DNA of 64,000 nucleotides. Origin: Marinobacter nitratireducens. Its GTDB lineage: Bacteria; Pseudomonadota; Gammaproteobacteria; Pseudomonadales; Oleiphilaceae. This document shows positions 23,464 to 31,560 of this stretch, piece by piece (position 1 is the stretch's first letter; every line of letters begins with the position of its first letter). A program made the position numbers and the translations under genes. Where the stretch lies: positions 62,001 to 126,000 of the forward strand of contig NZ_ANIE01000003.1 in assembly GCF_000708045.1 (NCBI RefSeq). Reading direction: 5' to 3'. Below the pieces are notes generated by a model that saw only the letters and a list, made by a program, of their open reading frames with translations, did not search any database and was not told the origin of the DNA.

Positions 23464-24105
23464 CTAAAGCGGACTGTACTCCTCCAGCCGGGCATACTGG
23501 CTAAAGCGTTCCCCGTTCCATTGCAGCACATAGTGGCCTGCCTGGATAACGGGGGTGGTTCCGGGTGGCCGGAGCAGAGCAATGGCCTCGGCGCCGGGGT
23601 TGCGAATGGAGCTGAACAGGATGCCATATTCGCCGGCATTCAGCAGATCCGCGGCAATGTGCTGTCCCGGGGCGTAGTTGGTGTTGTGCATGTATTGAGG
23701 CTGGTTTCGAAGATCCACCAGCGGCTCGGCGGCGTGGCCGGTGTAGCAGCGAACAACAGCAGAGTAGTCGTTTCCGACGCCGAATCCCCGCCAGGTTTTG
23801 CCCGCGTGGTAGCTCCATTCCCTTAATGCCGTTTCAAGGCAGTCGCCGGCGTAGTAGGCCCCGCGGGACCGCGTATTGAAGCGGCCTTCTGCGGGGTAGC
23901 AGAAAGACGCCATGACTGCGCCCCAGCCGGGCCCGTAACGGAAGTCCTTCTCGTCAACGTATCGGGGCCAGTGTGCGATACGATCACTGGTGGCGGATTC
24001 CAGTTCCGCGAGCAGCAGGAAATCTTCGCTTTCGAAGCAGTCCAATGGCGGGAATTTACTGTGGATGACACGGTGGTGCTTCCAGTCAGGCTTGATTCGA
24101 TCCAA
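23464..24105 (-). CDS. RES-domain toxin
   Basis: 213 residues from a TTG at 24105, chosen because a perfect AAGGAGG (complement of 24111-24117) sits 5 bp upstream. A longer frame to 24195 would run 65 bp into the antitoxin gene. The RES residues are visible: GRFNTRSRGAYYAGDCLETALREW supplies the Arg, Tyr and Glu, and GILFSSIRNPGAEAIALL supplies the Ser region, of the fold that degrades NAD+ in known RES toxins. The partner antitoxin gene is 25 bp upstream. Together they form a type II RES-Xre module. Catalytic activity is inferred from the family, not shown. Confidence 0.85.
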   Translation of the reverse strand: MDRIKPDWKHHRVIHSKFPPLDCFESEDFLLLAELESATSDRIAHWPRYVDEKDFRYGPGWGAVMASFCYPAEGRFNTRSRGAYYAGDCLETALREWSYHAGKTWRGFGVGNDYSAVVRCYTGHAAEPLVDLRNQPQYMHNTNYAPGQHIAADLLNAGEYGILFSSIRNPGAEAIALLRPPGTTPVIQAGHYVLQWNGERFSQYARLEEYSPL

Positions 24106-24130
24106 GTGAGCCTCCTTGCCAGATATGGAT

Positions 24131-24673
24131 TCAGCCGCGCATGGCATCCAGGTTACGGCGCACATAATACAGTGCGTCCATTGAGCCTTGCTCAAGCAGG
24201 TAACTGCGAATGGAACGCCCCTGTAGCCCCATCAGTTCAACAGGTTTCTGGAACCATTCGTAGGCCATGTTTTCATGCCCGGCCGGCGAAAGCAGCGTGA
24301 GTGCTTTATGGATGCCCAGCAGTAAACTGATTCTCTCCATGGTATCGCGGGAGACTTCCACCTCTGCTCCGGTATTCACCTTGCGTTGCCAATCCGTGAG
24401 AGTTCTGCGGCGAACACCCCCCAGGAGGGTTCCTAGCTCATCCATGGTGAGGTTCCAGCGCTCACGACGTTCGAACAGCCACCGCAGGCCTGCGGTGCTA
24501 TGTTTGGCCGTCAGCTTGGGGCCGGATTGTGTCGGTGGAGTTGTATCGACCGGCTGCTGTTCTCTTAACCCGATCATGTTCTTGGCCTCCCAAAGCGTGA
24601 GATTTCGGGGGATCTGGCGTCCTCCTACAACCAGATTATAGGGCTGGCGGGCCAAAGGGGCAATATTGCTCAT
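24131..24673 (-). CDS. Xre/MbcA/ParS-type antitoxin
   Basis: 180 residues. The first 60 are a variable, Pro-rich tail. The centre has a helix-turn-helix-like part (about 60-110, with LTMDELGTLLGGVRRRTLTDW). The C-terminal toxin-binding domain (DUF2384 type) contains RISLLLGIHKALTLL and MAYEWFQKPVELMGLQGRS. This domain order, upstream of a RES gene, is the standard antitoxin arrangement; the protein would bind the toxin and repress its own operon. The ATG has GGAG 4-5 bp upstream. It is 47 bp after the thioesterase gene on the same strand, with no obvious promoter between. Confidence 0.82.
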   Translation of the reverse strand: MSNIAPLARQPYNLVVGGRQIPRNLTLWEAKNMIGLREQQPVDTTPPTQSGPKLTAKHSTAGLRWLFERRERWNLTMDELGTLLGGVRRRTLTDWQRKVNTGAEVEVSRDTMERISLLLGIHKALTLLSPAGHENMAYEWFQKPVELMGLQGRSIRSYLLEQGSMDALYYVRRNLDAMRG

Positions 24674-24720
24674 GTTCTCCAGTGTTGAGCGGGAGTGCGC
24701 ATTTCGATGCCAGGGCTTGG

Positions 24721-25167
24721 TTACTCTCCCGCGTGGCTAATCAGAACTCCCGGCGCGCCCTCGTCTAGCAGGTCCCGGATAGGGCCTGGTATCGCGACCT
24801 TGGTCATGCTGGATGATTGAATCATGACGTAGGTGATATCCGCGTCCGCCACAAATTGCTCGTCCCCGTACCGATAGAATTCAAGGTGCAGGGTGAACGA
24901 GGTATTGCCTATCCGGCCCGCCTTTATTCGGGCTTCCAGGACGTCATCGAACCTTGCGGGTGCTTTCCAGTTCACCGTCAGGCTGACGACCTGAATGTCC
25001 AGATCCTGATCGAGAAGTTGCTGATAGCTCCCGAACACCGTGCGAATGTACTCGTTCACGGAAATGTCCACGAAGTCTGCGTAACGGGCGTTGAATGCCA
25101 CGCCCTGGGCATCGCATTCGCCATAGCGAACCCGGAATCGGAAATGAAAGGGGGTGTTGTCAGTCAT
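24721..25167 (-). CDS. acyl-CoA thioesterase, 4HBT hotdog family
   Basis: 148 residues. The signature RVRYGECDAQGVAFNARYADFVD (about 11-33) contains the catalytic Asp of the 4-hydroxybenzoyl-CoA thioesterase/YbgC/FadM group. The rest fits a single hotdog fold: VVSLTVNWKAPARFDDVLE and FTLHLEFYR. Substrate cannot be told from sequence. It is the first gene of the - strand run that leads into the RES-Xre pair, and it is divergent from the SDR gene. Confidence 0.88.
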   Translation of the reverse strand: MTDNTPFHFRFRVRYGECDAQGVAFNARYADFVDISVNEYIRTVFGSYQQLLDQDLDIQVVSLTVNWKAPARFDDVLEARIKAGRIGNTSFTLHLEFYRYGDEQFVADADITYVMIQSSSMTKVAIPGPIRDLLDEGAPGVLISHAGE

Positions 25168-25328
25168 TCAGGTTTTCTCCTTAACGATGTGGCTAAGGCT
25201 AACGGATACGCCTGATGCTGTCTCCCGTCCTCATTGGCCTATTGTCCCTGTGATGGGTTAGTGTTTATCTATTGCTTTTCCGGGGCTTAGTTGTACTCCA
25301 CCAATACTTATACAAAAGGATCTCAACC

Positions 25329-26099
25329 GTGACTCAATCCATCTTCATCACCGGCGCAGCCGCTGGCATTGGACGGGAAACTGCCCGCCTGTTTGTTTCA
25401 AAAGGCTGGTTTGTCGGCGCCGCCGATCGCGATGAAAAGGCTCTGGCAGAGCTGAAATCGGAGCTGGGGGAGGGGAACTGTTCGATTCACTTGATGGACG
25501 TAACCGATCAGGCGTCCGTTGCACGGGGGCTTGCGGACTTCGTCCGGCATACGGATGGAAAGATTAACGCGTTGCATAATAACGCGGGGATTCTCAGGGT
25601 AGGAGCCTTCGAAAATATTGAAATGGCCGAGCATCGGGCCATTGTGGAGGTCAATGTTGTTGGTCTGATGAATGTCCTGCACGCAGCGTTTCCGTACCTC
25701 AAGGAAACACCGGGGGCTGTGGTGATCAACATGAGTTCTGCCTCTGCCGCTTATGGTATACCGGATTTCGCTTCATACTCTGCCAGTAAGCACGCGGTGC
25801 GGGCGTTGACAGAAGCGCTGGATATTGAGTGGGAGGCCCACGATATTCGGGTTTGTGATCTGATGCCTCCGTTCGTTAACACCGGCATGGTCAAGAGTAA
25901 TGCCGGTGGCTCAGGGCTGTTTGATAGCCTCGGTATTAACATGAAGCCGGAGCAGATTGCGCCCGAAGTTTGGGCGCAGGTCCAGTCGCCGCGCCTGCAT
26001 CGACCTATCTCTGCCCAGTTCAAGGCGCTTTGGCCGATCACCCGGTCGGCACCAGCGAGTGTGACCCGCACGATCCTCAAGAAGCTGCGAGGGCGTTAA
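25329..26099 (+). CDS. short-chain dehydrogenase/reductase
   Basis: 256 residues from GTG 25329, with AAGGA at 25316-25320; the longer frame to 25272 adds 19 unconserved residues. Classical SDR motifs are present: TGAAAGIG (cofactor glycine motif, about 7-14), HNNAG (near 83) and YSASK (catalytic Tyr and Lys, near 152). Substrate is unknown. The stop is immediately followed by the GTG of the AEC transporter gene (26097-26102), so the two are probably translated from one mRNA; this hints that the transporter and enzyme act on related compounds, but that is only inference. Confidence 0.9.
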   Translation: MTQSIFITGAAAGIGRETARLFVSKGWFVGAADRDEKALAELKSELGEGNCSIHLMDVTDQASVARGLADFVRHTDGKINALHNNAGILRVGAFENIEMAEHRAIVEVNVVGLMNVLHAAFPYLKETPGAVVINMSSASAAYGIPDFASYSASKHAVRALTEALDIEWEAHDIRVCDLMPPFVNTGMVKSNAGGSGLFDSLGINMKPEQIAPEVWAQVQSPRLHRPISAQFKALWPITRSAPASVTRTILKKLRGR

Positions 26100-27014
26100 G
26101 TGCCTGTTGTAATACAGGCAATTTTCCCCGTCTTTGCTTTGATTCTGCTTGGGCACGTCCTGAACCGAGTGGCGTTCCCTGGTGGTGATTTCTGGTATCG
26201 GGCTGAGCGGTTTACCTACTACGTGCTGTTTCCGGCGATGCTGGTGTTCAAGCTCGGGCAGGCGCGTCTACCGCCCTCGGCTTACCTGGATGTTGTGCTG
26301 ATTATCTGCGCCATGCTGGGTTCAATGAGTCTGGTGCTTGTACTTTCCCGGTGGATCTGGAAATGGCCGGGTGCGGTGTTTTCGTCCGTCTATCAGGGGG
26401 CGATACGTTTCAATTCCTATGTGGGGCTGGCAGCGGGTGGAATGCTGCTTGGAGACGAAGGCCTGTCGCTGACCGCCATTGCGGTGGCGGTCATGGTCCC
26501 GTTGCTGAATTTGCTCTGCATTCTTATGTTTTCCATGGTGGCCAGTCAGGACAAGGTGCGGCTGGCGTCGGTCATGAAGGCAATTGCCACCAATCCTCTG
26601 ATTGTGGGTTCGGTTGTCGGGGTGCTCTGGAGCTTGTCTCAGGTCGGGTTTCATCCGCTTCTGGCAGGCATTCTGGAACCTCTGAGTAACCTGGCGTTGC
26701 CGATGGGATTAATGACGGTTGGGGCAGGGCTTCAGCTCAGGGCCCTTCGGGGCGCGTCCATGCCATTTATGGTCTCGTCTGTACTCAAGCTGTTTGCGTT
26801 TCCGTTGATGGCAGCCGGTCTGGCCAGGTTGTTGGGCATCGAGGGTTTGTTGGTGCAGGTCGTGGTTCTGCTTGCGGCGCTGCCCACCGCAACCTCGGCC
26901 TACATCCTTGCCAGGCAGCTCGGGGGCGATGCGCCTCTCACGGCCGGGATTATCAGTGGCCAGACACTGCTGGCCATGATCTCTATTCCGTTAATGCTGG
27001 GCATTCTCTGGTAG
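26100..27014 (+). CDS. AEC-family (auxin efflux carrier-like) transporter
   Basis: 304 residues, very hydrophobic, with about eight to ten membrane segments and no signal peptide. The half-way region SVYQGAIRFNSYVGLAAGGML has the polar break common to the AEC/PIN-like fold, and the C-terminus contains ALPTATSAYILARQLGGD, a family motif. Bacterial members export or import small carboxylates such as malate or malonate; the substrate here is unknown. The GTG start abuts the SDR stop. The 3' end overlaps convergent znuA by 24 bp. Confidence 0.88.
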   Translation: MPVVIQAIFPVFALILLGHVLNRVAFPGGDFWYRAERFTYYVLFPAMLVFKLGQARLPPSAYLDVVLIICAMLGSMSLVLVLSRWIWKWPGAVFSSVYQGAIRFNSYVGLAAGGMLLGDEGLSLTAIAVAVMVPLLNLLCILMFSMVASQDKVRLASVMKAIATNPLIVGSVVGVLWSLSQVGFHPLLAGILEPLSNLALPMGLMTVGAGLQLRALRGASMPFMVSSVLKLFAFPLMAAGLARLLGIEGLLVQVVVLLAALPTATSAYILARQLGGDAPLTAGIISGQTLLAMISIPLMLGILW

Positions 27015-27929
27015 GCATTTCAAAACGGCATCGGCGATGCTGTTCTGGAAATCGAGGTAGCCGGTTTTGGTAACCTCGATGTCAGTCGCCAGTGGATCCC
27101 AGGTGCTGAATGACACATCCAGGCCGCGGGTGATGGATGTCCACCATTGGCGGTTGAACTGTGGCTCGGTGAGCAGGCAGGGGTGAGTCGCTTTTTTCAG
27201 CTTCGTCTGAACCTCTGCGATATGACGTGCACCCGGTGATAGTTCCGGGTTAAGCGTGAGAACGTCGGCCAGTTCAAGGTTGTAGTGCTCTGCAAAGCGC
27301 GTGAAGGCGTCGTGATAGGCGAAGAGGCTGATGTCGTGTACAGAAGTCAGGCGCGCCCGGATTCCGGATTCGGTTTCAGCGACCTGCTCACGGAAACGGG
27401 TAAAGTTTCGATCCAGGCTTTTTTTATCCGCGCCATCCAGCTCAGCCAGCGCATCCCGGATTTTCTCGGCCATTTCCACCGCCCGCTGCGGATCGGTCCA
27501 GATATGCGGATCTTCTCCTTCGCCGTGGTCGTGAGTGCCATGGCTGTGTCCTGAGTGTTCTTCGTCCCGATGGTTGTCTTCGGCTTCGCGGTATTCTGAA
27601 TTGTCCTCGCTTATCAGTGATATGGCTTTGGCGTGGAAATCCTCTCCTGACAACAGCCGGGTCAGAAAGCTTTCCATTTCCGGTCCTACCCAGAAAATAA
27701 CATCGGCTTTCTCCATCGCACGCCGCTGCGAGGGTTTCATGGTGTAGGTGTGAGGGCTTGAGCCCGCAGGTACGATGGTGCTGGTATGGGTGTCTTCGCC
27801 GGCAATGGCATGTACCAGCAATTCCAGGGGTTTGATGGAGGTCACGACCTCGGTGGCTGCTGCGAGTGAGGGCAGGGTCATCAGAGCGCCAGCGGTAACG
27901 GCGGTGATCAGGGGGTTGTGTTTGCGCAT
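26991..27929 (-). CDS. znuA: zinc ABC transporter substrate-binding protein ZnuA
   Basis: 312 residues from the ATG at 27929, giving MRKHNPLI and a normal signal peptide with cleavage near AAA-TE. An ATG at 27950 is also in frame but lies only 4 bp from the Zur-like box, so it is less likely. The mature protein has PAGSSPHTYTMKPSQ (first His ligand), a long His/Asp/Glu-rich loop (about 117-145) typical of zinc-specific ZnuA, then EDPHIWTDP, FAYHDAF and further conserved acidic sites. It binds Zn2+ in the periplasm for import. No znuB, znuC or zur gene is in the window. Confidence 0.92.
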   Translation of the reverse strand: MRKHNPLITAVTAGALMTLPSLAAATEVVTSIKPLELLVHAIAGEDTHTSTIVPAGSSPHTYTMKPSQRRAMEKADVIFWVGPEMESFLTRLLSGEDFHAKAISLISEDNSEYREAEDNHRDEEHSGHSHGTHDHGEGEDPHIWTDPQRAVEMAEKIRDALAELDGADKKSLDRNFTRFREQVAETESGIRARLTSVHDISLFAYHDAFTRFAEHYNLELADVLTLNPELSPGARHIAEVQTKLKKATHPCLLTEPQFNRQWWTSITRGLDVSFSTWDPLATDIEVTKTGYLDFQNSIADAVLKCLPENAQH

Positions 27930-27954
27930 GGTGAAAAGCGTCCTGTACATCGTT

Positions 27955-27977
27955 GGAATGTTATAATGTTACATTAA
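27955..27977 (-). promoter_or_regulatory. Zur box upstream of znuA
   Basis: The 23-bp stretch matches the gammaproteobacterial Zur consensus (AAATGTTATA-N-TATAACATTT type, as I recall it) at 18 of 22 defined positions. Its ends AATGT and ACATT form a palindrome. It lies 25 bp before the chosen znuA start, where a repressor would block transcription when zinc is plentiful. Confidence 0.75.
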
Positions 27978-28043
27978 TGCCGGCGTGCAGCCAATAGGCC
28001 GGGTTTCGGTATTGCCGGTTATGCGAAATGCAGAGCGGGTCGG

Positions 28044-28049
28044 TATAAT
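28044..28049 (+). promoter_or_regulatory. candidate -10 element of gltX promoter
   Basis: Perfect TATAAT, 42 bp before the gltX ATG. No convincing -35 is seen at the expected distance. Confidence 0.4.
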
Positions 28050-28091
28050 GCCGGCCTTAATAAACGGCCACCGATAATTCAGGAAGCTTTC

Positions 28092-29570
28092 ATGACAGTA
28101 CGTACCCGAATTGCACCTTCACCTACCGGTGATCCTCACGTTGGTACCGCCTACGTGGCCCTTTTCAATCTGTGTTTTGCTCGTCAGCATGGCGGCCAGT
28201 TCATTCTGAGGATTGAGGATACGGATCAGGTTCGCAGCACACCGGAATCCGAGCAGGATATCCTGAAGGCGCTTCGCTGGTTGGGGCTGAACTGGGATGA
28301 GGGCCCCGACGTGGGTGGGCCACACGGTCCGTATCGTCAGTCCGAGCGCAAGGATTCCTATCGCCAGTATGCCGAGGATCTGGTCACGGCAGGTCACGCC
28401 TTCTACTGCTTCCGTACCCCGGAAGAGCTGGATGCGATTCGTGAAGAGCGTAAGGCTAACGGCCAGAACCCGGGAATTAAAGGCGATCTGGAGTTGCCGG
28501 AAGACGAAGTCAAACGTCGCCTGGATGCTGGCGAGCCTCATGTTATCCGCATGAAGGTGCCAGATGAGGGGGTGTGCGAGATTCAGGATATGCTCCGCGG
28601 CGTCATCGAGATCGATTGGGCGCAGGTGGATTGCCAGATTCTTCTGAAATCGGACGGTATGCCGACCTACCACCTGGCCAACGTGGTAGATGACCATCTG
28701 ATGGGCATCACGCACGTGCTCCGTGGGGAGGAGTGGATTAATTCCGCCCCGAAGCACAAGCTTCTTTACCAGTACTTTGGCTGGGACATGCCAGAGCTGT
28801 GTCATTTGCCGCTGCTGCGCAATCCGGACAAGAGCAAGTTGTCCAAGCGTAAGAACCCAACCAGCATCAATTTCTACGAGCGTATGGGGTTCCTGCCCGA
28901 GGCTGTCACCAACTACCTGGGCCGTATGGGCTGGTCGATGCCGGATGAGCGCGAGAAGTTTACTCTGGATGAGATGATCGAAAACTTTGATATCCAGCGT
29001 GTGTCTCTCGGTGGACCGGTGTTCGATGTTGAAAAGCTGCGGTGGCTAAACGGTCAGTGGCTGCGCGATGAACTGACCGACGAGCAGTTCGTGGAGCGCA
29101 TGCGCCAGTGGTGGTTCAACGAGGACGCCCTGCAGGCGCTGATTCCACACATCAAGGGGCGGGCCGAGGTATTCTCGGACGTGGCGCCGATGTCCCAGTT
29201 CATGTTCTCCGGCATGTTGAACCTGACAGCGGAAGATTTTGCTCACAACAAGCTGGAAGAGGCGCAGGTCAAGCGGGTGTTGCAGTTTACGCTCTGGCGC
29301 CTGGAAGCCCAGCGCCATTGGAGCAAGGAAAACATCTTTGCAGACGTGAAAGCCCTGGCCAAGGCGATGGACCTGAAGATGGGGGATTTCATGTTTTCTA
29401 TCTTCGTCGCCATTGCGGGTACCCCAAATTCCTGGTCGGTGATGGATTCCATGGCTCTTCTGGGGCCGGATATGACCCGTTCCCGCCTGCGCCATGCGCT
29501 CAATGTTCTGGGTGGTTTCTCCAAGAAAGAAACCAAGAAAGTGGAGAAGGAGTACGCTGCCCTGGGTTGA
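28092..29570 (+). CDS. gltX: glutamyl-tRNA synthetase
   Basis: 492 residues. The HIGH-type motif reads PHVGT inside [15 protein letters not shown] at the N-terminus, and the KMSKS-type motif reads KLSKR near 254. Other class Ic marks, RIEDTD and [11 protein letters not shown], are present. This is the usual discriminating bacterial GltX length. It charges tRNA-Glu, and a tRNA-Glu gene lies 212 bp downstream on the same strand. No terminator is evident directly after gltX, but the tRNA pair has its own promoter. Confidence 0.97.
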   Translation: MTVRTRIAPSPTGDPHVGTAYVALFNLCFARQHGGQFILRIEDTDQVRSTPESEQDILKALRWLGLNWDEGPDVGGPHGPYRQSERKDSYRQYAEDLVTAGHAFYCFRTPEELDAIREERKANGQNPGIKGDLELPEDEVKRRLDAGEPHVIRMKVPDEGVCEIQDMLRGVIEIDWAQVDCQILLKSDGMPTYHLANVVDDHLMGITHVLRGEEWINSAPKHKLLYQYFGWDMPELCHLPLLRNPDKSKLSKRKNPTSINFYERMGFLPEAVTNYLGRMGWSMPDEREKFTLDEMIENFDIQRVSLGGPVFDVEKLRWLNGQWLRDELTDEQFVERMRQWWFNEDALQALIPHIKGRAEVFSDVAPMSQFMFSGMLNLTAEDFAHNKLEEAQVKRVLQFTLWRLEAQRHWSKENIFADVKALAKAMDLKMGDFMFSIFVAIAGTPNSWSVMDSMALLGPDMTRSRLRHALNVLGGFSKKETKKVEKEYAALG

Positions 29571-29657
29571 GTTGACTGCAATTTGACCGCTTTGAGCAAG
29601 AAGTAAACGGCTGCAGCACCGATGTTCAGAAAACTGCAAAAAAGTGTGTTTTAGAGG

Positions 29658-29686
29658 TTGACGCCCATAGGGCGGATCCTTAATAT
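29658..29686 (+). promoter_or_regulatory. promoter of the tRNA-Ala/tRNA-Glu pair
   Basis: -35 TTGACG at 29658-29663 (5 of 6), 17-bp spacer, -10 TAATAT at 29681-29686 (4 of 6). It ends 14 bp before the tRNA-Ala. Confidence 0.65.
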
Positions 29687-29699
29687 ACGCAGCCGTTGA

Positions 29700-29775
29700 G
29701 GGGCCATAGCTCAGCTGGGAGAGCGCAACACTGGCAGTGTTGAGGTCAGCGGTTCGATCCCGCTTGGCTCCACCA
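29700..29775 (+). tRNA. tRNA-Ala (anticodon GGC)
   Basis: 76 nt with the CCA end encoded. The acceptor stem GGGGCCA pairs with TGGCTCC and includes the G3:U70 wobble that identifies tRNA-Ala. The anticodon stem CAACA/TGTTG encloses CTGGCAG, anticodon GGC. The T arm holds GGTTCGATCC. Confidence 0.97.
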
Positions 29776-29782
29776 ATTTCTA

Positions 29783-29858
29783 GTCCCCTTCGTCTAGTGG
29801 CCTAGGACTCCGCCCTTTCACGGCGGCAACAGGGGTTCGAACCCCCTAGGGGACGCCA
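29783..29858 (+). tRNA. tRNA-Glu (anticodon TTC)
   Basis: 76 nt with the CCA end encoded. Acceptor stem GTCCCCT/AGGGGAC, discriminator G. The anticodon stem CCGCC/GGCGG encloses CTTTCAC, anticodon TTC. The T arm holds GGTTCGAACC. It is 7 bp after the tRNA-Ala, so the two are processed from one transcript. Confidence 0.97.
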
Positions 29859-29894
29859 ATACGGCTTGACGGTTTAGTCCACCGGAAAGCCATC

Positions 29895-29922
29895 AAAAAA
29901 ACCGCCTTCGGGCGGTTTTTTT
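29895..29922 (+). terminator. intrinsic terminator after the tRNA pair
   Basis: Stem AAAAAACCGCC / GGCGGTTTTTT with a TTCG tetraloop and T-run. The A-run on the left lets it also work on the - strand, for the QueD-like gene that ends at 30005. Confidence 0.9.
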
Positions 29923-30004
29923 GTGTCTGAAAGAAATTCGTATACAGAAAAAGGCCAGAGGAGCGAGTCCTTGGCCTTTTGTGCTTGTGCATGCTGGGTG
30001 TGTT

Positions 30005-30856
30005 TTATCGTTCGGCGATGGCGCCTTTGCCGACGCCTTCGAATGCTTTGACCCGAATCGCGTCGGTGGGAAACTCAACCTTGAGAGTGTCGGCGATGTG
30101 GGCCGCAATCAGCTCTACGGTGGTGTCGGTGTCCAGCATGTAGACACGCTCCTCCGGCAAGGTCAGCGCGAATTCCCCCTGATTGGCTTCGTATTCGAAG
30201 GTCACATAGGGAACGCCGTCGTCACCGACGTGGCGACGTGCTACGTCCTCCTCAGAGCCGACGTAGATATCCCGCCACAAGGTTGCCCAGTGCTTTTCCA
30301 GGTCATAGTCCCGATGACCATTCCGATCAATGCGTATCGGGGAGCGGTGGCCATGGGCAATGCGCTGGCAGTTGCCGAGATGCTTTTTGAGGCCGTGCAC
30401 ATAGTGGTAGTAAGCGCCTTCAATGACCTCTTCCCGCAGGTTGATCTCGATGGAAACCACATTGGCAGGTAGCACGGATTTCAGTTCGCGTTCGAGCAGC
30501 GCGGCAACGGCAGAGGGTAACACCCGGTCAGTTGAGAGCCATGCCACGGCCTCGTCGGGGCCCTTGTGCACCAGTTCGCTGCCATCGGTCAGCGCCCAGG
30601 TGAAGGTGTCTTGCTGGTCTTCATCGATGGTGAGGCCCTGGTAGCCACGGGGAACCACGAGCCGATGGTCCACTCGCTCATCGATGATGCGCTTGATGGT
30701 GCGTTTGACGTTGCTGAAGTCGAACACCATACCCTGTTCGTCGAGGTTTCCTCCCAGGACAACGTCCACGATCCAGCTTTCACCAACCAGCCCTCTCGTG
30801 GGGTCCAGGTAGGCGAAATCGATAACAGTCAGGTTGTCCACAAACAGGTGATTCAT
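30005..30856 (-). CDS. two-part 6-carboxytetrahydropterin synthase-like protein
   Basis: 283 residues, about twice the length of QueD. The N-terminal half has GMVFDFSNVKRTIKRIIDERVDHRL (near 41-66), the substrate and catalytic Asp-His region of the PTPS/QueD fold. It lacks the zinc His triad that normally precedes this region. The C-terminal half has YYHYVHGLKKHLGNCQRIAHGHRSPIRI (near 150-178), which resembles the zinc-His, Cys and HGH region, and ends with DTDTTVELIAAHIADTL, like the terminal Glu motif. The normal QueD elements therefore seem split between two fused domains. It may act in queuosine or another pterin pathway. No other queuosine gene is nearby. It is divergent from the MobA-like gene. 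Confidence 0.65.
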   Translation of the reverse strand: MNHLFVDNLTVIDFAYLDPTRGLVGESWIVDVVLGGNLDEQGMVFDFSNVKRTIKRIIDERVDHRLVVPRGYQGLTIDEDQQDTFTWALTDGSELVHKGPDEAVAWLSTDRVLPSAVAALLERELKSVLPANVVSIEINLREEVIEGAYYHYVHGLKKHLGNCQRIAHGHRSPIRIDRNGHRDYDLEKHWATLWRDIYVGSEEDVARRHVGDDGVPYVTFEYEANQGEFALTLPEERVYMLDTDTTVELIAAHIADTLKVEFPTDAIRVKAFEGVGKGAIAER

Positions 30857-30912
30857 CAGGGGTCCGGAAGGGTATGGTTGATTGATGGGCGGATTCTAGC
30901 AAAAATCGGGGT

Positions 30913-31560
30913 GTGAAAATAAACCTGTCCTCTGTTTCAAGCGATCAGCAATTCCCGGTACTTGTCCTGGCCGCGGGTGCATCTAGCCGAATGGGGCGTC
31001 CAAAGGCCCTGTTGCCGTTGGGTGGTGGCTGCGGAATTTTGCTGGATCGAGCCATCGCCCAGGCGCGGGTGTTGAGTCGCGATGTCCGCGTTGTCTGCGG
31101 GGCATGGTATCCGCTGGTCCGCTTTCGTTGCTCGGTCACCCCCTCTGCCTGGTTGCGAGCCGACGATTGGGGCGAAGGCCTGGCTGCGTCACTGCGTTGT
31201 GGCTTGTCTTCCGTGGGGCCGGAGGCTAAAGGCGCTTTTGTGTTGGTGGCAGACCAGCCCATGCTGGATGTTGTTGCGCTGCGGGCTTTCGGAGAGGCTG
31301 CCCGTTATGTGCCGGCACAACCGGTAGCGGCTGATTATGGCGGCAGACCAGGAGTGCCTGCCTATTTACCCCGGTGGTTGTGGCCGGAGGTTATGGGGCT
31401 GGAGGGCGACCGGGGGGCAGGGGGGCTGCTAGCCCGGGCCAAGGCTACCAGGGTCGGCATTCCGGGGGTGCTGGAAGATGTCGACACCCCGGACGACTGG
31501 CGGCGCATTCGCGCCCGGATTAGCCAAACAGGCCTGACAGCCAGGCAATACCGACGCTGA
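30913..31560 (+). CDS. MobA/MocA-like nucleotidyltransferase
   Basis: 215 residues from a GTG at 30913. The N-terminal signature [21 protein letters not shown] (near 16-36) is the nucleotide-binding loop of the NTP_transf_3 group. ADQPM and a closing DVDTPDDW are the metal and product-site motifs. Relatives add CMP or GMP to molybdopterin, or act on other sugar or cofactor phosphates; no molybdoenzyme gene is in the window to decide. The 3' end overlaps the convergent receiver-domain gene by 41 bp. Confidence 0.82.
   Translation: MKINLSSVSSDQQFPVLVLAAGASSRMGRPKALLPLGGGCGILLDRAIAQARVLSRDVRVVCGAWYPLVRFRCSVTPSAWLRADDWGEGLAASLRCGLSSVGPEAKGAFVLVADQPMLDVVALRAFGEAARYVPAQPVAADYGGRPGVPAYLPRWLWPEVMGLEGDRGAGGLLARAKATRVGIPGVLEDVDTPDDWRRIRARISQTGLTARQYRR

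Noticed and set aside
29700..29858. tRNA genes as an integration site
   Set aside because: No integrase gene and no repeated tRNA 3' end were seen in the flanking sequence.
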